Below are positions 57,775 through 64,000 of a DNA stretch of 64,000 bases, piece after piece. The notes under the pieces are model-generated. The model was not told the origin of the DNA, searched no databases, and saw nothing but the letters and a program-made list of their open reading frames with translations. Positions within the stretch are counted from its first letter, which is position 1. The number at the start of each line of letters is the position of its first letter. The translations under genes were made by a program, and so were the position numbers. The stretch is taken from contig OY282458.1 of the NCBI GenBank assembly GCA_958296245.1, forward strand, positions 1,850,197 through 1,914,196, read 5' to 3'. The stretch comes from an uncultured Dehalococcoidia bacterium (GTDB taxonomy: Bacteria; Chloroflexota; Dehalococcoidia; Lucifugimonadales; G958296245).

Positions 57775-58842
57775 TCAGGGCAACGGGCTCCAGCGGAGGC
57801 CAAGGGCAACGGCGGAGAGCGCGAGAAGGCCGCTTATGGCGGTCAGGATAGCCGACACCTCCATGCGGACCTGCTCCTTGGCGAGCTGAACAGGTATCGT
57901 GGAGAAGACTTGGAGCAGCTCATCCGCGCTTCCGGCCTGGTAGTACTCAGCATCTGTGGTCTCGGAGACGCGTTTCAAGGTGTACTCGTCCAGGATCAGA
58001 GGGTTTCCGCCCGTGAACCCGAAGCTCCCGAAACCGCCGCGTCCGATGCGATTCGCCAGTTCGTCCCCTCCGAGCTGATCGGGCGCGCACCTCAACACCG
58101 TCGGGCGCGTGGTGCCGAAACCGATGGTGTATACCCGGACCCCGCGGGCGCGGGCGGCCCGGGCGGCAGTCAGCGGGCGAACACCGCGGTTGCTCGCCCC
58201 ATCCGTCAACAGAACGATGACGTCCGGCTGAAAGGTATCCTCGACCGGCGAAGCCCACCCCGATTCAGGGCTCACGAATGCGCCGATTGGCGGAATGTCC
58301 GGGTTCACCTCGGCCAGCGCGTCCAACGAGCGGGCGATGGCGCTGCCTACCGCCGTAGAGCGCGCCGTCGTCAGGTTGGCGGCCGCCTCCAAGAGCGCGT
58401 CCCTGTCGGTTGTGGGCGGGACGATCAGCTCGGCTATCCCGGCGAAGGCGACTATGCCCACTCGGGTCCCGCGCTCCTGGCTCTCGATGAACTTCTCGGC
58501 GGCCTCCTGGGCAACCCTCAGCCTGTTGGGGGATATATCGTCGGCGCACATGCTCAGGGACACGTCCAGCGCCAGCATGACGGTGGTCCGGCTAGAGGCA
58601 ACCGTTACGTTGGCGAACGGGCGCGATAGGGCCAGTATCAGGAGCGCGAGGGCAAGTACCATCAGAGCAAACGGTACGTGACGCCTCAACCGGAAGCCGC
58701 CAGGCATCGCCTGCCGTATGAGCGACAGGCTGGAGTAGCGGACGGCGTACCGCTTTCTTCGCCTCAGAACCAAGACGTAGGCCAACACGGCCAAGGGTAT
58801 GGTGATCATGAGTAGCAAGTAGATCGGCCAAAGCAGCCCCAT
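57775..58842 (-). CDS. BatA-like vWA membrane protein
   Basis: The start at ATG 58842 is backed by GGAGG 6 nt upstream and gives 355 aa. Two N-terminal transmembrane helices (LLMITIPLAVLAYVLVL and VPFALMVLALALLILAL) and one C-terminal (ILTAISGLLALSAVALGL) bracket a vWA domain. Its metal-adhesion site is intact: DVSLSM (Asp-x-Ser-x-Ser), TARSTAV and VLLTDGASN. An insert GRGGFGSFGFTGGNPL is Gly-rich. It is the last gene of the five-gene unit. BatA-type proteins work with MoxR ATPases in metal-centre insertion or envelope stress tolerance; the exact role here is unknown. Confidence 0.9.
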   Translation of the reverse strand: MGLLWPIYLLLMITIPLAVLAYVLVLRRRKRYAVRYSSLSLIRQAMPGGFRLRRHVPFALMVLALALLILALSRPFANVTVASSRTTVMLALDVSLSMCADDISPNRLRVAQEAAEKFIESQERGTRVGIVAFAGIAELIVPPTTDRDALLEAAANLTTARSTAVGSAIARSLDALAEVNPDIPPIGAFVSPESGWASPVEDTFQPDVIVLLTDGASNRGVRPLTAARAARARGVRVYTIGFGTTRPTVLRCAPDQLGGDELANRIGRGGFGSFGFTGGNPLILDEYTLKRVSETTDAEYYQAGSADELLQVFSTIPVQLAKEQVRMEVSAILTAISGLLALSAVALGLRWSPLP

Positions 58843-58855
58843 GAATGACCTCCGG

Positions 58856-59860
58856 CTACGGTACCCGGCCAAACCAGAATAACGACAGAGCGCCACCCGC
58901 GAGCAGCAAGAGCGCGCTCACACCACCCAGGGCAAACGTGACCTCCATCTCTCTGGGCTCAACCACGAATTGGGTCTTCAACTCCTCATAGATCGACGGG
59001 ATGTCCTCAACGTCTTCGACCCTGAAGTAGGCCCCTTCCGTCAGCGACGCAATCTCCTTCAATACCGGTTCGTTTAGCTGCGTGAACAGGTTGAAGCCGT
59101 CGATCTCCAGAGTAGCCCCCTCTACGGTCCCAAAACCGGCGGTATAGACACGCACCCCGCGGTCAATGGCGAATTGGGCTGCCTCCAGAGGATCGGGCGG
59201 GTCCGTGTTTTCTCCGTCGGTCAATAGGACGATCACGGCGGGCGCGAAGGCGCCCTGAGGCGCCGCCCCGCTCGACGGAACCGACTCCCCGGAGCCCCCA
59301 TCCAAGCCCTGACCGAGATCGTACGACGACGAGACCAGGTTCAACGCGGTCAGAATGCCCCTGCCCAGCGACGTCCCGCTCTGCGGCGCCATGCGGGCGA
59401 CGGTAGCGCCCAACGCTTCCTCGTCGTCGGTAGGGGGCTGCACGACCAGCCCACCCTCCCCGAAGGCCACAACCCCTATCTTGACGCTGCCGGGGCGCTG
59501 GTCGATGAGGGTCATTGCGGCCAGTTTGGCGGCGTCCATCCTCGTCGGCTCGACGTCATCCGCGGCCATGCTGGCCGACACGTCGAACGCCAACACGACG
59601 GCGCCTTCCAGCCGGGGCACAGGCAGTGTCATCTGAGGCCGAGCCGAGGCTAACGCCAGAAGCGTCACGCCCACCAAGAACAAGATAGGCGGGACGTGGC
59701 GGCGCCGCCCCGCCGGAGCAGCGGCCCCCCCTCGCACAGCGCCCAGCGCGCCGAGGTCGACGGCGCCCCTGCTTCGCCCCCGCTGCAGACGCACGTACAC
59801 GAAGACGCACACGGGGAGCGCCAGCAGAGATACGAGTATCCAGGGCCAAACGAAAGACAC
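58856..59860 (-). CDS. BatA/BatB-like vWA membrane protein
   Basis: This is a 334-aa protein beginning at GTG 59860. An N-terminal helix (PWILVSLLALPVCVFVYV), a second (PPILFLVGVTLLALASA) and a C-terminal helix (ALGGVSALLLLAGGALSLFWF) flank the vWA domain. The metal site is DVSASM with SGTSLG and VLLTDGENTD. It is a paralog of the next gene (about 13 bp away). It may derive from duplication, or they may be the two partners of a heteromer. It stands 23 nt after the DUF58 gene. Confidence 0.9.
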   Translation of the reverse strand: MSFVWPWILVSLLALPVCVFVYVRLQRGRSRGAVDLGALGAVRGGAAAPAGRRRHVPPILFLVGVTLLALASARPQMTLPVPRLEGAVVLAFDVSASMAADDVEPTRMDAAKLAAMTLIDQRPGSVKIGVVAFGEGGLVVQPPTDDEEALGATVARMAPQSGTSLGRGILTALNLVSSSYDLGQGLDGGSGESVPSSGAAPQGAFAPAVIVLLTDGENTDPPDPLEAAQFAIDRGVRVYTAGFGTVEGATLEIDGFNLFTQLNEPVLKEIASLTEGAYFRVEDVEDIPSIYEELKTQFVVEPREMEVTFALGGVSALLLLAGGALSLFWFGRVP

Positions 59861-59883
59861 CGCTCTATACCCCCCTCTAGCCC

Positions 59884-60801
59884 CTACTGTCGGCGCGCTC
59901 TACTACGCAGCGAAGCGAACCGCAGGATGGCGAACACGATATCCTCCTCCGTGGACAATGGCATCTCATCTACGCCGGCGCGCCTGAAGGTCTGCGCCAG
60001 TTCCCCTTCGCGGCGACGCGCTGCTTCGTTGAAGCGCCGACGGAACCCGCGGTCGCTCGTATCTACGCTCAGTTGAACCCCGGTCTCCGAGTCCTCGACC
60101 AACACAATGCCGACGTCGGGCAGATCGACCTCGCGCGGGTCCCAGAGCCGCACCGCCAGCAGGTCATGCCTCCTGTTGAGACGGCCCATAATCCCCTCCC
60201 ACCCGGGCAAGCATATGAAGTCGGAGACTATGAACACGAGCGACCGCCTCCTGATGCTGTTGAAGCCGGACTGTAGCAACGCTGCCAGATCCGTCATCGC
60301 CCCGCCGGGGGACGGTTGCTGCCTCCGGACGTCGTTGAGCAGACGAAGGACTTGGGCGCGCCCGCCGCGAGGAGGAATCACCGACTCGACTTCGTTGTCG
60401 TACAAGACGGCCCCGACTCGGTTCCCGTTGCGGGTGAGCAGACGCGCCAGGACCCCGACGAAATCGACCATGACGGATTCTTTGCCCCGCCCCGGGGCGC
60501 CGAAGGCCATCGAAGGGCTCAGGTCGAGAAGGAACCATGCGGTGATCTCGCGGTCTTCCATGTACTGGCGCACGTAGGGCGTTTCCATCCGCGCCGTCAC
60601 GTTCCAGTCGATATGACGAACGTCGTCCGGCGGCTGGTACTCGCGCAGCTCGGCGAAGTCGAGGCCGCCGCCCATGAAGAGGGAGCGGTAGTCACCCTGA
60701 AGGATGCCGTCGAGCCGCCGCAGGACGTGCCAGTCCAGGCGGTGAAGCACCTGCTCGGGGGTACTCACGTCACCGGATGGCATCGGCGCCGGCGTATTCA
60801 C
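59884..60801 (-). CDS. DUF58 (MoxR-associated) protein
   Basis: This is a 305-aa soluble protein. It has the family core GDYRSLFMGGGLDFAELREYQPPDDVRHIDWNVTARMETPYVRQYMEDREI, and the degenerate vWA domain opens AWFLLDLSPSMAFGA (Asp-x-Ser-x-Ser retained). VFIVSDFI is the later strand. DUF58 proteins are nearly always encoded with MoxR and vWA proteins as a chaperone-like complex. It overlaps the 3' end of the MoxR gene by 32 nt, a strong sign of coupling; ATG 60783 would shorten the overlap. Confidence 0.93.
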   Translation of the reverse strand: MNTPAPMPSGDVSTPEQVLHRLDWHVLRRLDGILQGDYRSLFMGGGLDFAELREYQPPDDVRHIDWNVTARMETPYVRQYMEDREITAWFLLDLSPSMAFGAPGRGKESVMVDFVGVLARLLTRNGNRVGAVLYDNEVESVIPPRGGRAQVLRLLNDVRRQQPSPGGAMTDLAALLQSGFNSIRRRSLVFIVSDFICLPGWEGIMGRLNRRHDLLAVRLWDPREVDLPDVGIVLVEDSETGVQLSVDTSDRGFRRRFNEAARRREGELAQTFRRAGVDEMPLSTEEDIVFAILRFASLRSRARRQ

Positions 60802-61771
60802 GCAACGGTACCTCGGGCATTGGAATAGCCTCCATCAGCTTCCCCAGTATGTCGTCGCTTCCAATGTTATCCGAGAGCGCTTCGTAGGAGAGCACCAAGC
60901 GGTGCCTGATAACGTCGAGGGCCACGTCGCGAACGTCCTGCGGCAGGGTGTAGTCGCGCCCGCGCACGAAAGCCAGGGCCCGGCCCGCGATGATCAGGTT
61001 TATGGACGCGCGCGGGCTGGCGCCGAACGATATATAGCGGCTCAATTCGTCGAGGCCGCACGCCTCCGGGTGGCGCGTGGCCGTGGCCAGCTTCACCGAA
61101 TACTCGATGAGAGCGGGGTCTACGTAGACCTTGTCCGCTTGCCGTTGCAGGGCCAGCAACTGTTCGGCGTCTATGACCCGCTGCGCGTCCTGCAACGCGC
61201 CGGTCATGCGCTCCACGATTACGAACTCCTCGGTCGTGCTGGGATAGCCGACCAGCACCTTGAGCATGAAGCGGTCCACTTGCGCTTCGGGCAGTGGGTA
61301 CGTGCCTTCCGACTCGATGGGGTTCTGCGTCGCCATAACCAGGAAGGGCTTCGGTACCGGATAGGTCTCCCGCCCTATGGTGACCTGCCTCTCTTGCATG
61401 ACCTCGAGAAGGGCGCTCTGCACCTTAGCGGGGGCGCGGTTGATCTCATCGGCCAACAGCAGGTTGGTAAAGACAGGCCCCAGCGACGTATTGAACTCGC
61501 CCGTCTTCTGGTTGTAGATGCGAGTGCCTATCAGGTCGGCGGGCATGAGATCGGGCGTGAACTGGATCCGATGAAACTCCCCGCCTATGGCCCGGGACAG
61601 GGTCTTGACCGCCATGGTCTTCGCCAGTCCCGGGACGCCCTCGACCAGAATGTGCCCCCTCGCCAGCAATGCGACCACCAAGCGCTCCAGCAAGTGGTCC
61701 TGGCCCACGATGACCTTCTTCACCTCGTACAGCACCCGCTCCATCGGTTGGATGTTCCCGCTATTAGTCAT
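60770..61771 (-). CDS. MoxR-family AAA+ ATPase
   Basis: This 333-aa ATPase has Walker A in HILVEGVPGLAKTMAVKTL and Walker B in NLLLADEINRAPAKVQSALLEVMQERQVTIG. The sensor strand is FLVMATQNPIESEGTYPLPEAQVDRF, and the C-terminal lid includes YISFGASPRASINLI. MoxR ATPases remodel protein complexes, often those holding vWA proteins. It is 20 nt downstream of the trypsin-like protease and upstream of DUF58 and the vWA genes. GAGAGG precedes its ATG. Confidence 0.95.
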   Translation of the reverse strand: MTNSGNIQPMERVLYEVKKVIVGQDHLLERLVVALLARGHILVEGVPGLAKTMAVKTLSRAIGGEFHRIQFTPDLMPADLIGTRIYNQKTGEFNTSLGPVFTNLLLADEINRAPAKVQSALLEVMQERQVTIGRETYPVPKPFLVMATQNPIESEGTYPLPEAQVDRFMLKVLVGYPSTTEEFVIVERMTGALQDAQRVIDAEQLLALQRQADKVYVDPALIEYSVKLATATRHPEACGLDELSRYISFGASPRASINLIIAGRALAFVRGRDYTLPQDVRDVALDVIRHRLVLSYEALSDNIGSDDILGKLMEAIPMPEVPLREYAGADAIR

Positions 61772-61791
61772 GCCTGATTTACACCTCTCGG

Positions 61792-62673
61792 TTACTGCGC
61801 CGGCCCACCGGCGGCGACTGCCGCCACGTCGATGGGCGTAGCGAATCCTATGCCAATGAAGAAGTCGTCCTCGGTGGGATTGATCAGCCCGGTGACGATG
61901 CCGACGACCTGGCCCCGGCGGTCCAGCAGCGGGCCGCCCGAGTTGCCCGGATTCACGGCCGCGTCGAACTGAATCAGGCCCCGGAGAGGTCGGTTCCTAC
62001 CCGTAGGCTTGAACTCTCGCTCGAATCCGGACACGACGCCCGCGCTCATCGAGCCTACCAGCCCCAGCGGGTTGCCGACCGCAAACACCTCGTCGCCGAC
62101 CCGCATCGCGGAGGGGTTGCCGATGGTCGCAGGCAGGACCAAGTTGGGCGCCGCCGCCGGCGCCAGGACCGCAATATCGCTCTCGGGGTCTGCGTCGACG
62201 AGCGTGGCGGACGTAGTGGTCCCGTCCGCGAAAGCGACCTGTATCTCCGACGCCCCTTCGACGACGTGTAGCGCGGTAAGCACCTCGGCGCCGCTGTTGA
62301 TGACCACGCCGCTGCCCATGCCCAAGCCATCCCCTCCTCCCATAACCTGGACGACGACCAGCGAGGGCAGGATAGCTTGATAGACCTGCGCCGAGACGAC
62401 GGGGGCCGGCGTTGCAGAGGCCATAGCCTCAGCGACCGCCTCCTCAACGTCCATTGCAGTGAGCTGCAGGGCATCGGTTTGGAATGCCCTCCAGAGTAAC
62501 ACGGCAAGCAGCAACGCCGCCGCACCGAATACGATGAGCATGAGAGCGGCGTAGCGCTTGCGCATGTCCTGCCACCGTTCCCTCCAAGTCGATGACTTCG
62601 GGGCATCGGTCGCCGCCTGTGCTATCCGCCGCTCCGGGCCGAGCCTATCCGGCCGAATGGTTCCGCGGAGCAA
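61792..62673 (-). CDS. Membrane-anchored trypsin-like serine protease
   Basis: This is a 293-aa protein starting with TTG behind AAGGAGG. A cytoplasmic N-tail of about 40 residues is followed by one transmembrane helix (YAALMLIVFGAAALLLAVLLW), so the protease faces outward. The triad is His in VLTALHVVEGA, Asp in PESDIAVLAPAA and Ser in NPGNSGGPLLDRRG. It has no PDZ domain, unlike the HtrA-like lipoprotein at 55882. Leading the MoxR-DUF58-vWA operon, it may act on the same envelope targets; that link is inference. Confidence 0.92.
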   Translation of the reverse strand: MLRGTIRPDRLGPERRIAQAATDAPKSSTWRERWQDMRKRYAALMLIVFGAAALLLAVLLWRAFQTDALQLTAMDVEEAVAEAMASATPAPVVSAQVYQAILPSLVVVQVMGGGDGLGMGSGVVINSGAEVLTALHVVEGASEIQVAFADGTTTSATLVDADPESDIAVLAPAAAPNLVLPATIGNPSAMRVGDEVFAVGNPLGLVGSMSAGVVSGFEREFKPTGRNRPLRGLIQFDAAVNPGNSGGPLLDRRGQVVGIVTGLINPTEDDFFIGIGFATPIDVAAVAAGGPAQ

Positions 62674-62935
62674 TGCCGCCTCCTTGCTTCAGCGCGCGCC
62701 CCAAGGTACGCGGCGGAAGTCTCACACTGACGCGTCGATATGCACCCCTGCCGCCTGAGGGCGGTGTTGGAGGCCGGGCCCTGCACAGTTCGAAATTCTG
62801 CGAACCCCGCCCTCGAGCCCAACGATCGGAGCGCCTCCGGCTGCTCACCCTACCGGCGGAGGCATTCCGCCTCTGTGGCCGCCGGAGGAGTCATATAATA
62901 TCTACGTCGTAACTGAAAACGGGGATTCCTCCGGG

Positions 62936-63664
62936 TCATAGCGGGAGCGTCCGCTCGACCTCCCTCAACCTGTGGCGGCGTTGCAGCATGTCCGGCATTA
63001 CCTCGGACACCAGATCCCAGAAGGCTTTCGAGTGGTTCATAAACGTCAGGTGCGCCAGCTCATGTACGGCGACGTACTCGATCAGGGCGGGCTCCAACAT
63101 CATCAACCGCCAGCTGAAGCGCAGCGTACCGTCTGTGCCGCAACTGCCCCATCGGCGCCTCTGATAGCCGATGAGTATCAGGGGCATGACGGAGACGCCA
63201 AGCAGGCGCCGCCACTGCTCGACGCTGGCGCACAGGCGCTCGGCAGCTCGGGTACGGTACCACTCCACCACGGCGGCGCGGAGCCGCTCGCTGCGCGCGC
63301 CGCGGGGAATGCCCTTCGGAGCCGATATGCAGAGCCGCCAATGGTCGAAGCGGACCTCAGGTGAGAGCACGTCTGCGCGCTTCACCACCACGCGCAGGTT
63401 GCGGCCCAGGTACGGCAGCGTTTCACCGCTGACGAAGCGCTTCGGTGCGGGCGCGCGCGCCGACTCCTCAACACGGCTCAGTATCCAAGATGCCCGCTTG
63501 CGCACGATGTCGCGCAGGTCGCCGGCCGGTGTCGCCGAAGGAGAGTAGACCTGGACGGCGCCGCCATCCAAGGTTATCTGTACCGTCTTCTTGCGGCGCG
63601 TGCTGCGCCGGACCTCATACTCTATGGTGGAACCGCCGACCCGGACGCTGTCACGCTCGGCCAC
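62936..63664 (-). CDS. YgjP/SprT-like metallopeptidase (M48-related DUF45)
   Basis: This is a 242-aa protein from GTG 63664, with GAGG upstream. The zinc motif is VAVHELAHLTFMNHSKAFW, that is HELAH plus the third ligand His five residues on, as in YgjP/WLM-type proteases. The preceding RRWGSCGTDGTLRFSWRLMMLEPALIEYV is the DUF45 signature. The N-terminus STIEYEVRRSTRRKKTVQITLDGGAVQV is also typical. Such proteins commonly accompany type I restriction systems or stand alone, as here. The 62674-62935 gap upstream of the protease holds only a GC-rich stretch without a gene. Confidence 0.92.
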   Translation of the reverse strand: MAERDSVRVGGSTIEYEVRRSTRRKKTVQITLDGGAVQVYSPSATPAGDLRDIVRKRASWILSRVEESARAPAPKRFVSGETLPYLGRNLRVVVKRADVLSPEVRFDHWRLCISAPKGIPRGARSERLRAAVVEWYRTRAAERLCASVEQWRRLLGVSVMPLILIGYQRRRWGSCGTDGTLRFSWRLMMLEPALIEYVAVHELAHLTFMNHSKAFWDLVSEVMPDMLQRRHRLREVERTLPL

Positions 63665-63775
63665 AACCCATTCCTCCGTCGGGTCGGTGCTGGTGAAGCC
63701 TCTGAGCAGTCGAATCCACCGCCCTGACAGACCTATTCTACCCTGCGGCGCCCAGCCCGATGGTGAAACCCCAAA

Positions 63776-63870
63776 GAAACTGTTCAGACTCTGTGAGACT
63801 AAAGGGGGGAACTGGGGGGCACAGCCCCCAGACCCCCTGCCAAGAGGGGAGAGCCTCCCTGGACTTCAAG
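63776..63870 (+). repeat. MITE-like element, copy 8 (rearranged)
   Basis: It starts with the normal left end GAAACTGTTCAGACTCTGTG but then joins the interior in reversed orientation (AACTGGGGGGCACAGCCCCC and CAGACCCCCTGCC). The right end is missing, so it looks like a recombination product of two copies. The 63665-64000 end of the window holds nothing else recognisable. Confidence 0.7.
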
Positions 63871-64000
63871 GGGTTGCGGCAAGTACGAGGCGTGCTGCCT
63901 CCTTACGCTTCCTGTTCAGGAAGCACCCGAAGGACGGCGGCGCAGAAATGGGAGTGCGGAGAGACGATGCCCCCGTCGGGAAGGCCGAGGGTGTCCCCCG

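Overview
This is a GC-rich window of about 50 genes from a bacterial chromosome. The gene content suggests a Chloroflexota, possibly SAR202/Dehalococcoidia-like, heterotroph. That placement is inferred from three things: a solute-binding lipoprotein carrying a long Val/Glu/Lys repeat spacer, many diversified catabolic paralogs (Gfo/Idh/MocA, DapA-like, amidohydrolase-like, M19, CehA/McbA), and high GC. No rRNA or other phylogenetic marker beyond housekeeping genes is present. One tRNA (Thr, CGT) is found.

Layout. (1) 1-2.8 kb, minus: recJ (runs off the left edge) and fabF. (2) 3.1-12.3 kb, plus: five tandem paralogs of about 590 aa that look like family-10-like (GHL10/DUF187) TIM-barrel glycosyl hydrolases, read from one good sigma70 promoter. 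Remnants of further copies lie between genes 2 and 3 and after gene 5. A bidirectional terminator separates the array from a convergent family-5 ABC solute-binding lipoprotein (13.0-15.0 kb). (3) 15.4-21.3 kb: a DUF4399 lipoprotein, a small lipoprotein plus LUD/LutC-like pair, a large membrane-anchored vWA-like protein behind an AT-rich region with two palindromes, and a conserved protein of unknown function. (4) 21.4-23.1 kb: a tiny His/Cys/Asp-repeat peptide followed by a CDF metal exporter with a long His-rich N-terminus. (5) 23.3-31.8 kb, mostly minus: M19 dipeptidase-like, DapA-like, P-loop protein, FAD oxidoreductase, VOC protein, rpiB and a Gfo/Idh dehydrogenase, with a threonine-synthase-like gene on plus. 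(6) 31.8-38.1 kb: CehA/McbA-type metallohydrolase, tRNA-Thr, and a plus-strand Gfo/Idh - amidohydrolase-2 - Gfo/Idh group that would fit sugar or sugar-acid oxidation with lactone hydrolysis. (7) 38.5-46.3 kb: a HEPN-HTH protein, NHL propeller, DUF1800, amidase, phosphotriesterase-like and MFS transporter. (8) 46.4-57.6 kb: divergent dxs, ankyrin lipoprotein, acyltransferase 3, DapA-like, DUF4392, prs, dienelactone hydrolase, DUF6295, YihY/BrkB, HtrA-like lipoprotein, HPP protein. (9) 57.8-62.7 kb, minus: a tight operon of trypsin-like protease, MoxR ATPase, DUF58 and two BatA/BatB-like vWA membrane proteins. (10) 62.9-63.7 kb: a YgjP/SprT-like metallopeptidase.

Two dispersed repeat families run through the intergenic DNA. 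The better defined is a 110-236 bp non-autonomous element with terminal inverted repeats beginning G(A/T)AACTGTTCAGAC and an internal perfect hairpin. It is flanked by 8-bp direct repeats in at least three copies, so it behaves like a MITE. Several copies sit exactly at a stop codon or a promoter.

The least-described items are the quintuple GHL10-like array with its decaying copies, the His/Cys repeat peptide beside the CDF exporter, the HEPN-HTH protein next to a MITE, and the MITE family itself. All functions are read from motifs and remembered family patterns; no database search was run.
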